Numbered from the stretch's first letter, positions 8,877 to 17,654 are shown. The stretch: DNA of 64,000 nt from Gammaproteobacteria bacterium (GCA_023266115.1 JAHFRU010000009.1:1-64000); one strand, 5' to 3'. Numbers and translations: made by a program. Notes: generated by a model from the letters alone, not told the origin.

Positions 8877-9023
8877 ATGAGTGATAAGAACAAGAATGCC
8901 TTTCTCGCCTTAACCGCCATGGTAGCGGGCGTCGCTTGCATGCCGGTTGCCGCGTTTTTCAGCACGGTTGCCGGATTGACTCTGGCCACGATGTCGGTCT
9001 ACCTGATCTATCTGGCTGGCTAG
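8877..9023 (+). CDS. Small membrane protein (48 aa)
   Basis: A 48-codon frame starts MSDKNKNAFLALTAMVAGVA and ends LATMSVYLIYLAG. It has a charged N-terminus followed by two hydrophobic stretches, consistent with one or two membrane helices. Expression is supported by an excellent Shine-Dalgarno sequence (AAGGAGGAG) 5 nt before the ATG and by an intrinsic terminator right after the stop. It forms an independent short transcription unit. No family is recognised. Confidence 0.6.
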   Translation: MSDKNKNAFLALTAMVAGVACMPVAAFFSTVAGLTLATMSVYLIYLAG

Positions 9024-9049
9024 CCCGGCTGCTGAGCGGTAAAATCCTG

Positions 9050-9088
9050 ACGCTCCTCTCGGGGCCGATGCCGGGAGGGGCGTTTTTA
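9050..9088 (+). terminator. Intrinsic terminator after the 48-aa membrane protein
   Basis: A 13-bp stem with two G-T wobbles (ACGCTCCTCTCGG paired with CCGGGAGGGGCGT) closes a short loop and is followed by a TTTTTATTTAT tract. It lies 26 nt past the stop codon. Confidence 0.75.
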
Positions 9089-9116
9089 TTTATGGTTCAC
9101 GGTCCAGGCCGCGAGT

Positions 9117-10151
9117 TTAGGGCCCGCCCACAAGAGGGTAGCCGGCACGCTTCCATGCCTGTATGCCGCCATCGAGTGCGACCGCCCGGCCAAACCCCAT
9201 GTCCTTGAGTGTTGCAGCCGCTAACGTCGATATCTTGCCGTATTCGCAGCACGCTACTATGCGCCGGGTCGGATCCGGCAACAGGTCGTTGACGCGTAAT
9301 TCCAGCTGGCCGCGCGGAATGTTGATCGCGCGGGGGATATGCCCGGCGCGATAGGCCTCGTGTTCGCGCACATCGAGGACAATGATATTGCTGTCATGTG
9401 CATCGCCAAGGCGGAGCACATCCTCCATGGCCATGAAAGCGATCTTGCCCGACGCGTCCGCGATCAGGCTCGCGACCGATTTGCCGCCGCTGCGATTGAC
9501 GCGCAGGGCTTCGGTCAGGTGCGCAGGCATGCCCAGCTCCAGAGCTCGCATCTGCTCGACAAAGGTATTGCGATCGCGGCTTTGGAGCCGCGGATTGTTC
9601 TCGATTTCGTCGCGCAGCGTTGAATTAGTGCGCCCTTTATAGTCATGCGCGGGGAACACTTCTAGCGCGGGTTCGAGTAGCAATATCCCGTGAAAAAGAC
9701 TGTCGTACAGTTGGTAAGGGTCCCCGCTCGGCAGGTCGGTCCGGCCCGTTCCGCCGATCAGCAGCGTGTCGCCGGTCAGGATGCGGTCACCGAATACCAT
9801 GCATGTTGAGTCCGATGTATGCCCCGGTGTGTGCATGACCCGCGCGCGCAGCTTGCCGACAATTAATGTTTCGCCGTCATCCACCGGCATATCAATGAAC
9901 GGTGCGGCCGCCGCACGGTGCATGACAACGCGCGCTCCGATGTGTGTCGCAAGCTGTTTGCTGCCCGAGAAATGGTCAGCATGGGTGTGCGTGTCGAAAA
10001 CAAAATGTATCAACAGGCCGTCGCGAGACACAAGCGAGAGATATCGATCAATCTGGCTGGATTCCGGATCGACGACGATTGCTGTGCGGGTTTCCTCGCA
10101 ACCGATCAGGTAGGAGAGGCAGTTGCCGCAGCGAATCTGGTGAAATATCAT
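9117..10151 (-). CDS. Persulfide dioxygenase-rhodanese fusion (ETHE1-like)
   Basis: A 344-residue, two-domain cytoplasmic protein. Residues 1 to about 235 are a metallo-beta-lactamase-fold persulfide dioxygenase: HTHADH (His55, His57, Asp59, His60), HTPGHT, TGDTL and PAHDYKG supply the mononuclear iron ligands. From about residue 255 a rhodanese domain follows (VLDVREHEAYRAGHIPRAINI) with active-site loop CEYGKIS. Such fusions oxidise glutathione persulfide to sulfite and exchange sulfane sulfur with thiosulfate. It lies 80 nt downstream of three same-strand DsrE-type genes and probably belongs to that transcription unit. Confidence 0.9.
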   Translation of the reverse strand: MIFHQIRCGNCLSYLIGCEETRTAIVVDPESSQIDRYLSLVSRDGLLIHFVFDTHTHADHFSGSKQLATHIGARVVMHRAAAAPFIDMPVDDGETLIVGKLRARVMHTPGHTSDSTCMVFGDRILTGDTLLIGGTGRTDLPSGDPYQLYDSLFHGILLLEPALEVFPAHDYKGRTNSTLRDEIENNPRLQSRDRNTFVEQMRALELGMPAHLTEALRVNRSGGKSVASLIADASGKIAFMAMEDVLRLGDAHDSNIIVLDVREHEAYRAGHIPRAINIPRGQLELRVNDLLPDPTRRIVACCEYGKISTLAAATLKDMGFGRAVALDGGIQAWKRAGYPLVGGP

Positions 10152-10231
10152 CGCATCTGCCTGCCGGTATTCACGATATGAGCGGCATTACGGGCATGAA
10201 GCCGAAATCATAACCCGTGGTCGTATCGATA

Positions 10232-10612
10232 TTACCAGTGCCAGAGCTGATCGTACCGGGAAAATATGGTCGGTGCCTCGGTACGCGAGACGCGCCGCAC
10301 TCCCGGTAGCAACTGCGCCTCTGTAATACCGCGTGCCGCGGTATCTTCCGAATACACCATGACGTTGATGTTCTTCCCGATCAGCCTCGCAATATCATTG
10401 TCCAGTTTCGGTGGATTTTTCTGGACGATCTCGCCAAACCTCAGGCCCGAGGCATCCTGGCCCTTCACCGCATAGTTAACGGCGTTGCCGCACAACAGAA
10501 CATCGAGGTCGGCGCCAGCGCCTTTCATCGCGTGCGTAATCCATACAGCGGGATCATCCTGTTCCTCAATTGTGCAACGGTAGGCGCTATCGATTATTTG
10601 CAGTACCTTCAT
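10232..10612 (-). CDS. DsrE/F-like protein, third gene of triplet
   Basis: A 126-residue protein starting MKVLQIIDSAYRCTIEEQDD with the alternating strand-helix pattern of the DsrE/DsrF fold. A Cys in DVLLCGNAVNYAV lies on the strand after the second helix; GKNINVMVYSEDTAARGI is the third strand and loop. The Cys position is not the classic catalytic site of DsrE/TusD, so catalytic sulfur relay is uncertain. I chose the ATG at 10612 instead of 10675 because the fold starts there. It lies 11 nt downstream of the second DsrE-type gene. Confidence 0.7.
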   Translation of the reverse strand: MKVLQIIDSAYRCTIEEQDDPAVWITHAMKGAGADLDVLLCGNAVNYAVKGQDASGLRFGEIVQKNPPKLDNDIARLIGKNINVMVYSEDTAARGITEAQLLPGVRRVSRTEAPTIFSRYDQLWHW

Positions 10613-10623
10613 GGTTGATCTCC

Positions 10624-11037
10624 CTAGCGAGTACCAACGATAAGAGTGTTGTCCGATTGCTGGGCCCATTTCCACAGATCACCCGGCGTGCCGCGCCGGC
10701 AACCCTCGATGGCCTCGTGGGCGCCGCGTTCGTCAACGCATAGCCCGCAGTTAATCCAGTCGAGAGCGCCGCCATGCTTTTTCGCGGTCTGAATCAGCGA
10801 CGCGACCCAGTCCTTGGGCAGCGGGTGATCTTCTTCCGCGGCATCATGCCCATGCACCGCGTTCGGATGCTTCGACTGTTTGGAAAAGGGCAGGTTGACC
10901 GCACCTTCATAGGCAAACACATTGAGGTTATATCCGCGGCGGGCGGCATTATCGAGCAAACGGAAAACCGTGACGGTGCGCGCCTGTTCGTAAGGGCCAT
11001 CCATGATCGAAAATGTCAGTGTCTTCTTGTCCTTCAT
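10624..11037 (-). CDS. DsrE-family sulfur carrier, second gene of triplet
   Basis: A 137-residue DsrE-fold protein. The INCGLCVDERGAHEAIEGC segment (Cys97, Cys100, Cys113) followed by GTPGDLWKWAQQSDNTLIVG matches the region that carries the persulfide-bearing cysteine in DsrE/TusD proteins. It is therefore the best candidate for the active sulfur-carrying subunit here. An inserted His-rich loop (HPNAVHGHDAAEEDH) is notable. Its start lies 9 nt after the stop of the first gene, indicating co-translation. Confidence 0.75.
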   Translation of the reverse strand: MKDKKTLTFSIMDGPYEQARTVTVFRLLDNAARRGYNLNVFAYEGAVNLPFSKQSKHPNAVHGHDAAEEDHPLPKDWVASLIQTAKKHGGALDWINCGLCVDERGAHEAIEGCRRGTPGDLWKWAQQSDNTLIVGTR

Positions 11038-11046
11038 ATTGCCTCC

Positions 11047-11373
11047 TCAGAGCCAGATGGCCTTACGGCCTTCCGCCAGTTGGTCGACGACGACGTCGAT
11101 GGGGGCCGCACGAATACCTTTCGGCAAAGTATCCATTGCGATGCCGCGCTCGCGCAGCGAAAATTCGTCGCCCAATACATGCACTCCGCTGTTGATAACT
11201 TCCTGGAGCCCGTTGAGTTTGGCGCCCTTGCGTGCGGGGAGTACACCGTTTTGCACGAGAAATAACGTGACGTCATTTCCAGCGATCGCCAGTGAGGATG
11301 CCAGCGCATAGTTGTTTTCGACTTCCCTTGTTTCATACGGATCACGCGATTCTATTAACAGATATTTCTCCAT
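11047..11373 (-). CDS. Cys-less DsrE/F-like protein, first gene of triplet
   Basis: A 108-residue protein starting MEKYLLIESRDPYETREVEN with the strand-helix pattern of DsrE/F proteins (NNYALASSLAIAGNDVTLFLVQNGVLPARKG). It contains no cysteine at all, so it cannot carry a persulfide. In TusBCD/DsrEFH complexes the non-catalytic subunits play a structural role, and that is the most likely role here. AAGGGGGG about 7 nt before the ATG is a strong ribosome binding site. It opens the probable operon that ends with the persulfide dioxygenase. Confidence 0.7.
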   Translation of the reverse strand: MEKYLLIESRDPYETREVENNYALASSLAIAGNDVTLFLVQNGVLPARKGAKLNGLQEVINSGVHVLGDEFSLRERGIAMDTLPKGIRAAPIDVVVDQLAEGRKAIWL

Positions 11374-11655
11374 CGATTACCCCCCTTGTTTGGTAAAGGC
11401 AAGACCGGCGCCAACGTGAACACGTCTGCAAGCACTGCCAGGTGAAGAAAAGCGAAGTCCGAATTCTAGTCGAATTTTCGTGTGACAGGATTGCCGTCGG
11501 GCTAAAAAATCATTTTCTTTCAATTAAACATGGAATTAGAAAGCGCCCGGTACTGACCGCCGACCGCCGATACGGCTTCGAGGCGCAGTTACGAGACCGG
11601 GGCAGCAGCAACATAGAGTTAATATCGATGAAGGAACTGGCGACGTAAGGCCCAA

Positions 11656-12285
11656 TTAATTTACGGGCACAGCGGAATTCGCGTAGCGCTGCAACGCCGC
11701 CAGGGTCTTTTTCGATTCACGTTCCAGCACGTGCTGTACTGCATATGGGCCGATGATCGGAGGAATCCAGAACGCGGGCGTCAGTTGTGCATCCACCCGC
11801 ACCCGGCTGTTGCCTTCAATGCCGCTCGACTCGATTTTCCAGCGAATCACACCGACGCTGAAGTCGCTGTCCTGCGGAATGGTCCGGGCGATGATGGTAG
11901 TGTCGTCTATCTTCTCGATCTTCTGTGTTTGTTTGATCACCCGGCAAAATACCAGGATGCAGACGCTGGTGGTCGAGCGGACGGTGTCCATTCCGGAGTC
12001 CGGATCATGTACGGCGGTGCTTTCGATGATGGAGTTATTCAGGATTGGCCATCTTTCGTAATCGGTCAGTACCCTGACGACTTGGTCACTCGTTCCCGTG
12101 ACAATGGCATCGACCGTCACCGTGTATGCCGCGCCCTGCCGTGCGACTTCGATCGAGTAAATATCAGTCGTTAACGCCGGCTGCGAACAGAGCCACATCA
12201 GGGCCGTCGTCGACAGGATGCCTGGCGTCCTGGAAGTGGCGTTGCCCGGCCCCTTCGGGCGGGCGTAAATCAATCTATTGGACAT
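11656..12285 (-). CDS. SRPBCC (START-like) domain protein
   Basis: A 209-residue protein with a hydrophobic N-terminal segment (residues about 22-40, ILSTTALMWLCSQPALT) that probably acts as a signal peptide or anchor. The domain then begins with AYTVTVDAIVTGTSDQVVRVLTDYERWP, the strand plus DYxxxP pattern of polyketide-cyclase/START-like SRPBCC proteins. It ends with a long C-terminal helix (VQHVLERESKKTLAALQRYA). Such domains bind hydrophobic ligands; the ligand is unknown. I used the ATG at 12285 because the upstream 71 codons are not protein-like and AAGGTGG precedes this ATG. Confidence 0.7.
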   Translation of the reverse strand: MSNRLIYARPKGPGNATSRTPGILSTTALMWLCSQPALTTDIYSIEVARQGAAYTVTVDAIVTGTSDQVVRVLTDYERWPILNNSIIESTAVHDPDSGMDTVRSTTSVCILVFCRVIKQTQKIEKIDDTTIIARTIPQDSDFSVGVIRWKIESSGIEGNSRVRVDAQLTPAFWIPPIIGPYAVQHVLERESKKTLAALQRYANSAVPVN

Positions 12286-12591
12286 CGTATCCACCTTACC
12301 GAAAAACTCAGCGAATTTCCTTTTTTGGGAGACCACGGTACCGGCAATGGTTACGTTCGCCAGCGATCGTACCGCGTATGTCTTCGATCTTTCACACGAT
12401 ACTTTAGCGCCGATGACAACCAAACGTTGACTGATTCTGGCACTGGACGGGACTCGGCGCGGTAGCCGCTTGTCGATCACGGATTTTGGCGCCGGCAATT
12501 TGTAGAAAAATTATCTGAAGCGCCTTCCGATCAATTCGTTGAAAATTGATTGTTCCTCGGTCGTGAAGCAGCGAAATCGTGCGAGTGCACG
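12286..12591. other. Intergenic, no gene seen
   Basis: This stretch separates the SRPBCC gene from the 3' end of dctM, both on the minus strand. I see no frame with a credible start and no clear terminator with a T tract. It probably contains the SRPBCC promoter. Confidence 0.4.
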
Positions 12592-13866
12592 TTAATGCGA
12601 CAGCAAGCCGAGCGACAGCGCGGGCCAGTAGGTGATGACGAGCACGCTGGCTAGCAATATAAAAAAGAACGGGAACGTGGCTCTGCATAGCTGCATCACC
12701 GGTTTTTGGAAACGGTGACTGGCGATAAAGAGGTTCATGCCCACCGGCGGGGTGAAGTAACCGATTTGCATATTGGCGAGGAAGATGATGCCAAGATGCA
12801 CCGGATCGATCCCGTAGCCGATGGCAATTGGTAGCAACAGGGGGATCATGATGACTAGCGCCGAGAATATATCCAGCATGGTTCCCAGGATCAGGAGAAA
12901 GATATTGAGCAGTATAAGGAACGTGTATTTACTGGTGACGACTGCCTGGATGGCTTCAAAAAGCTGTGTCGGGATCTGCGCGTCGATCAAGTAATTGGTC
13001 GATGCCAGTGCGGCGCCGAGAATAAGCAGAATCGCGCCGACGAGGACCATCGAATTGCGCATGATTTGCGGTAATTGTCTTATCCGGATTTCGCGATAAA
13101 TGACGACCTCGACGACGAGCACGTAGAGCGCCGTCACCGCCGCTGCCTCGGAAACGGCAAAGTATCCGCTGTATATTCCGCCGAGCACGATGAATGGCAT
13201 GGGTATTTCCCAGCGCGCCTCATAGACTGCCAGCCATGCCTCACGCGCAGAAAAATCCGTTACCGGGTGGTCGCGATTGGCCCAGAGCGCCCACGCGGAA
13301 AGCAATGCGAGCATCAGCAGGCCTGGGAAAATGCCCGCAAGGAACATCTCGTCGACGGTAACCGGCTCGCCGATACCGATTTGTTGGACAATAACGGCAT
13401 ATAAAATCAGCGGTAAAGACGGTGCAAATAACAGCCCGAGACTGCCTGAAGTGGTAATAAGCCCGAGACTGAAATTCTCGCGGTAGCCGGCCTGCATCAG
13501 TGCCGGGTAGAGCAACGCGCCGAGCGCTACAATGGTGACGCCAGATGCCCCGGTGAATGCCGTGAAAAATGCGCACGCGAGCAGCGACACAACCGCAAGG
13601 CCGGCCGGCATCCAGCCGAGCAACGCGCGGGTCAGGCGTACCAGCCGCATGGGTGCCTGGCTTTCGCTGAGCAGGTATCCGGCAAAGGTGAACAGCGGAA
13701 TAGCCAGCAGCACAGGCATTTCGGCGAGCCGATAGAATTCTATCGGAACGACGGACAGATCAATTTCGGCACTATAAAACCCGATCAATGCACTCGCCGC
13801 GATCACGGCAAATAATGGCGCGCCGAGGACGGCCAGGGCAATCAAAAGTAATGCGACAACGATCAT
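12592..13866 (-). CDS. dctM: TRAP transporter large permease subunit (DctM)
   Basis: A 424-residue, very hydrophobic protein with about 12 membrane helices. The FAGYLLSES, FFTAFTGASGVTIVALG and FLANMQIGYFTPPVGMNLFIA segments are hallmarks of the DctM large subunit, the ion-coupled transport channel of tripartite ATP-independent periplasmic transporters. The open frame extends upstream to 14220 but overlaps dctQ; the ATG at 13866 overlaps the dctQ stop by 4 nt, the normal coupling. It is last in the tatT-dctP-dctQ-dctM operon. Confidence 0.92.
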   Translation of the reverse strand: MIVVALLLIALAVLGAPLFAVIAASALIGFYSAEIDLSVVPIEFYRLAEMPVLLAIPLFTFAGYLLSESQAPMRLVRLTRALLGWMPAGLAVVSLLACAFFTAFTGASGVTIVALGALLYPALMQAGYRENFSLGLITTSGSLGLLFAPSLPLILYAVIVQQIGIGEPVTVDEMFLAGIFPGLLMLALLSAWALWANRDHPVTDFSAREAWLAVYEARWEIPMPFIVLGGIYSGYFAVSEAAAVTALYVLVVEVVIYREIRIRQLPQIMRNSMVLVGAILLILGAALASTNYLIDAQIPTQLFEAIQAVVTSKYTFLILLNIFLLILGTMLDIFSALVIMIPLLLPIAIGYGIDPVHLGIIFLANMQIGYFTPPVGMNLFIASHRFQKPVMQLCRATFPFFFILLASVLVITYWPALSLGLLSH

Positions 13867-14399
13867 GAGCTGGTGGGCGACAAGTGCTTCAGTCTGGACA
13901 GGGAAAGCAGCGCGTATCGCAGACCAATCGCGCCGAAACCTGTTGGAATGACGATTTCGCATGCCCACGCCGGTATGTTCGCGAATGCGATGGCGCCATC
14001 CGCCCAGTCCATCCATACGAAACGACCGCCGTGATACGCGAGTACCGCGCACACCAGTGACGCGAACAGGTCGGTGATCGCGCGTGAGAGTAGCCGGATC
14101 TTCTCGGGAAGAAAGCGCGACAGGATATCGATGGTGATCTGGTTGTCCTCGCGTGTAGCTACCATCGCACCGACCAGGCCTGCCCAAAGCACAAGGATGC
14201 GTAGCAAGGGATCGCCCCACGAAAACCCGCTGTCCAGTATGTTGCGGAGTAAGATCTGCGAAGCGGCCAGAACAATCATTGTGCCGACGACCAGCACAAG
14301 GACACCGTCCTCGACGGCGGCTATCGCCCGAGCGGCGCGATTGAGCAGGCTACTATTGTGAGGCGTGATTTTGTTTGCGGAATTCATCCAGATGGCCAC
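13863..14399 (-). CDS. dctQ: TRAP transporter small permease subunit (DctQ)
   Basis: A 178-residue protein with four predicted membrane helices. The SQILLRNILDSGFSWGDPLLRILVLWAGLVGAM segment with its FSW and LRxLVLW motifs is characteristic of DctQ. It supports the large permease and probably docks the solute-binding protein. The 5' end overlaps the dctP stop by about 35-47 nt depending on which ATG (14399 or 14387) is used. Translation is probably coupled on both sides. Confidence 0.9.
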   Translation of the reverse strand: MAIWMNSANKITPHNSSLLNRAARAIAAVEDGVLVLVVGTMIVLAASQILLRNILDSGFSWGDPLLRILVLWAGLVGAMVATREDNQITIDILSRFLPEKIRLLSRAITDLFASLVCAVLAYHGGRFVWMDWADGAIAFANIPAWACEIVIPTGFGAIGLRYALLSLSRLKHLSPTSS

Positions 14400-15363
14400 G
14401 AAATGTTTTTAGCATGGCTTCGGAAAACACGCCTTTCTGGCTGAGCCGGTCCATGGCGCCGATAACGCTATTATGCCAGCGTTGCCGGTTTTCCTCGGAC
14501 GGCTTGATAAACTGAATGCCGTTCTTCTGCAAGGCCTCGCGCGCCTTTTCGTTGTCTTCGCGGTTGAGCTGATTCAGTTTTCGGAAGACAGTCGTCATTA
14601 TGTTGTTGACCACGGCCTGATCTTCCAGTGTCATGCGCTCGAATGCCTTGCGATCGACGATCAGCAGGCCGTAAATATACATCAATGGCGTATCCATCAC
14701 ATACCGCACGCGGGTATGCCATTGCAGCGCGATCGCGCCGGTTGGAGAGGCGCCCACGGTATCGATGAGTCCGGTCTGCAAACCTGTCATTACGTCTACC
14801 AGCGGCAGCGGAATCGGCGACACATTAACCGCCTGCAAGCCCGCGCGGCTGATTTCGTCTCCCTCCGGCACCCAGACCTTCTGGTTTGCCAGGTCCTCGC
14901 TTTTTTCAACAGGGCGATTGGACATCAGGTACGCGAACCCCCCCTCGCCAATGCCGAAGCTCACGAATCCGCGCTCCTTCAACTCGGCGAGAAGAAGATC
15001 ATCCATCTTCCCGCGCACGTAATCGACTTCGTCGAAAGACCGGAATGCGAGTGGCAGCGAGTATATCTGGCTGTCCGGATAGATTTCGGCGACCCCGCCG
15101 CCGGTCAACGCGCCGCCATGCAACTGTCCGACGCGTATTTTTCGCAGTACGTTCTTGTCGTTGCCCATCACGCCGCCGGGATAAAACCGGAACGTCACAC
15201 GGCCGCCGGTACGTTTTTCTATCTCGTCGGCGCCTTTGCGCATTTCTTCCATCCAGTGGGTGCCATCCGGAGCCAGCGTGGCGATCTTGAACGATTGAGC
15301 TACCGACTGCGAAGAGAAAGTGACCAGCAAGAGCGACAGCGTAAGCAGGAGGCGTGTCATCAA
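14353..15363 (-). CDS. dctP: TRAP transporter solute-binding protein (DctP)
   Basis: A 336-residue periplasmic protein with a signal peptide (MMTRLLLTLSLLLVTFSSQSVAQS). It has the DctP-family pattern: FKIATLAPDGTHWMEEMRKGADEI near the start, TGGRVTFRFYPGGVMGNDKNVLRKIRVGQLHGG, and an Arg-containing ligand region. The APDGTxW version belongs to the TatT-associated (TAXI-unlike, TP0957-type) subgroup that may handle hydrophobic ligands. It starts one nucleotide after the tatT stop. The ligand cannot be inferred from sequence. Confidence 0.92.
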   Translation of the reverse strand: MMTRLLLTLSLLLVTFSSQSVAQSFKIATLAPDGTHWMEEMRKGADEIEKRTGGRVTFRFYPGGVMGNDKNVLRKIRVGQLHGGALTGGGVAEIYPDSQIYSLPLAFRSFDEVDYVRGKMDDLLLAELKERGFVSFGIGEGGFAYLMSNRPVEKSEDLANQKVWVPEGDEISRAGLQAVNVSPIPLPLVDVMTGLQTGLIDTVGASPTGAIALQWHTRVRYVMDTPLMYIYGLLIVDRKAFERMTLEDQAVVNNIMTTVFRKLNQLNREDNEKAREALQKNGIQFIKPSEENRQRWHNSVIGAMDRLSQKGVFSEAMLKTFRGHLDEFRKQNHASQ

Positions 15364-16230
15364 TTACTCCAGAAAATATTCGTCGGATGTATCCAGTAAC
15401 TTGCGAGCGCGTTGCTGGGCCAGGGTGTTGCTCAATGTCATTGCCGGGTCGACCGGATCCGCCTCGAGAACCTCGGTGAGTAGCTGATCGTGCAGCGGCT
15501 TGTCGAATACCATGCGGGCGTATCGACCGGCCATCTCCACTTTTGCCGACAGGTTTCTCCCGTTGGACAACTCGATAGCCTTCTCGAAATAGGCCCGACC
15601 TTTTTCGGGTTGTCCGCCAAGCGCTGGTGGCAGATAGGAATTCATGACACCCAGCAATAAATAGGGTTGGCCTTTCTCGTAACTTGCATCCAGTTGAACG
15701 ACCCGCAGCATGACGGCCTCCGCCTTGGGCAAGTCGGCCAGTGCGTTCCACTCGCCGGTATGGGTCTGTATCCAGATTGCCAACGAGAGTCCGTAGGTGT
15801 AAAGCGCGTCGATTTCGCCTTCGTCAACGGCCGCCAGCTGCTGGAGAAATTCATCATAGGGTTGATGCTCTTTTTTGCATATTTGAGGGTAATCCAGACA
15901 AAGTGCGCGACGGCCATAATTTCGGGCGCGAACCGCGAGCCGCCCGGCGCGTTCCGGATCCTCAACGAAAGCAGCGGCGTAGGCACCGTAGAGTCGGGCG
16001 CCGGCAATCAACATCGGCCGGTTTTTTGGATTGTCCTCGATAAAACCGTCAATCATCAGCAGATAGGCGGGCGCGCCATCACGTACGATTGTCGGATCAT
16101 CCTGATTGGCGATGGCCTGCACAATTCCCCGTGACAGGCCACCGGACACTGAGACGCAACCCGTTAGGCCCAAGGCCAACCACAGGATCACCAGACTTGA
16201 TCGATGATGATGGATCTGCAAACCGTTCAT
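15364..16230 (-). CDS. TRAP-associated TatT (TP0956-like) lipoprotein
   Basis: A 288-residue lipoprotein: a signal sequence with lipobox LTGC near residue 24 places it at a membrane facing the periplasm. The mature part is all-helical with degenerate TPR-like hairpins (LYGAYAAAFVEDPERAGRLAVRARNYGRRAL; GQPEKGRAYFEKAIELSNG). It matches the TatT component family described with TRAP systems in Treponema, which trimerises and contacts the solute-binding protein. It is the first gene of the operon, directly abutting dctP. Confidence 0.85.
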   Translation of the reverse strand: MNGLQIHHHRSSLVILWLALGLTGCVSVSGGLSRGIVQAIANQDDPTIVRDGAPAYLLMIDGFIEDNPKNRPMLIAGARLYGAYAAAFVEDPERAGRLAVRARNYGRRALCLDYPQICKKEHQPYDEFLQQLAAVDEGEIDALYTYGLSLAIWIQTHTGEWNALADLPKAEAVMLRVVQLDASYEKGQPYLLLGVMNSYLPPALGGQPEKGRAYFEKAIELSNGRNLSAKVEMAGRYARMVFDKPLHDQLLTEVLEADPVDPAMTLSNTLAQQRARKLLDTSDEYFLE

Positions 16231-17192
16231 TTTCTTTTTATTTGTCGCAGAGCTCGTCTTTTCCCTGAATCTTCACCGGCGCGACCCGGGTCAGCACCGT
16301 GCCCACGATCCACCATGGTATCGGCTGTTAGCGCAAATTTCTAATTATTGGTCGATTTCGGTCGGGTCCCCGGGCGATGCCAGGCCAATGGCGACATCTG
16401 CGACCGGATTTCCACCACTTGCCGATAATACATCGTCTTGGGTGGGTGTAGCAGCCTGCGCCGCTCCGGCAAGGGGCTCGTCGACATGTGTCAATCGGCA
16501 AAAACCGGAATTGACGTCAGCGTTATTGTCGAATGCCCTGTTCGAAAGACCTGGCGGAACGTGTCGGGCCAGCGCTTCGGCACCATGCGTGCGGATAACT
16601 AATGCCGTGCCGGAGCGTGGCGGACTGTGGCCCCAGTCAGAATTTTTTCTGCACAAGGCCGGGCGGCTATTCCGGCATACGGGCTTACCGCGCGACCCGG
16701 TGTCCGTGCGCTACGTCGAGCATTGTTCGTCGTTCGCAGGCCGATGCACCGAGCGGGCGCAGGGGCTGGCGTATCCGACAGGTTCGATTGCCCGGAAATC
16801 CGGCGATTTCACAAATTACTCTTTTTAGTATTAAAGTCTTGTAAGAAACGGGCCGAAGAAAATAGGCAGAGAAATTCAGCAGGTGCCTCATGTGGTGCTC
16901 GTATCCTGAGCCACAAGACGCTGGTACCCCGATTTCTGTTCGTCAAATTTGCAACAGATTCCGCGCCGGTAAGTTATATCTTCGCGCCTTCGCGAGCTGT
17001 GTCGTATCAAGGATATTGTGAGCTTTGCCATGCAGGAGAAATCGGGTTTTCTATCGCTGGCTGATTTTCGGCGCCGTGGACGGCGCAGGGTTTTCACCGA
17101 TCATCAGTCGCTGTCGACGGTAGAATTGGCGCTCGGCCACTCATACGGTTGTGGGGCTCGTTTGTTTTCAGACGTGATAAAGGTGGCATGGG
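16231..17192. other. Long gap without a confident gene (962 bp)
   Basis: The frames here (for example 16345-16656 minus and 16388-16828 plus) overlap each other, have poor start signals and look compositionally random, so I call none. The minus frame ends with an alanine/aspartate-rich segment that could be a remnant coding end. The gap must contain the promoters of the divergently arranged TRAP operon and the cyclic-nucleotide-binding gene. Confidence 0.4.
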
Positions 17193-17654
17193 ATGATTGA
17201 CGATCCACAGAGCCTCCCGTTGTTTGCGGGGCTGAATGACGCTGCTCTGGATCATATAGCGTTGCTCTGTACGGTAAGCGAGCATGACGACGGTGATATT
17301 ATTATTTCCGAGCAAGATTCGTCGGACAGCAACTTGTATATTCTGCGACACGGCCGCGTCGAAGTCGTGTCGACAGGCTCAGGGCTGGTCAGCGACGAGA
17401 CGGTGCTGTCACGTGAGGACAAGGAGGTGCTCGGCGAAATAAGCTGGTTGACCCATGCGCCGAAGGCGGCAACGGTCAGATGCATCGGCCCGGTAGAATT
17501 GATTTCGATAGACGGCCCAGGGTTAATGCGGTTCATGACCGAGAATCCGGACGCGGGGTTTGTGATAATGCGGCGGATCGCCGTTTTGCTGGCGTGCCGT
17601 CTTGAGCAGGCTGGCGTACTGTTAAAACAGGTGCTCTGGGCCAGCAATATCTAG
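17193..17654 (+). CDS. Cyclic nucleotide-binding (CNB) domain protein
   Basis: A 153-residue protein that is essentially a single CNB beta-roll: LPLFAGLNDAALDHIALLC (N-terminal helix), GDIIISEQDSSDSNLYILRHGRVEVVS, and LGEISWLTHAPKAATVRCIGPVELISID around the phosphate-binding cassette. The cassette lacks the canonical Arg of GE-x7-RxA, having PKAATV, so cyclic nucleotide binding is uncertain. There is no DNA-binding domain, unlike CRP. It could be a stand-alone sensor or adaptor. It lies 151 nt upstream of mtnB but is probably separately transcribed. Confidence 0.75.
   Translation: MIDDPQSLPLFAGLNDAALDHIALLCTVSEHDDGDIIISEQDSSDSNLYILRHGRVEVVSTGSGLVSDETVLSREDKEVLGEISWLTHAPKAATVRCIGPVELISIDGPGLMRFMTENPDAGFVIMRRIAVLLACRLEQAGVLLKQVLWASNI

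Noticed and set aside
16781-16803. tRNA-like GGTTCGATTGCCC (T-arm)
   Set aside because: No acceptor stem, D-arm or anticodon arm could be built around it.
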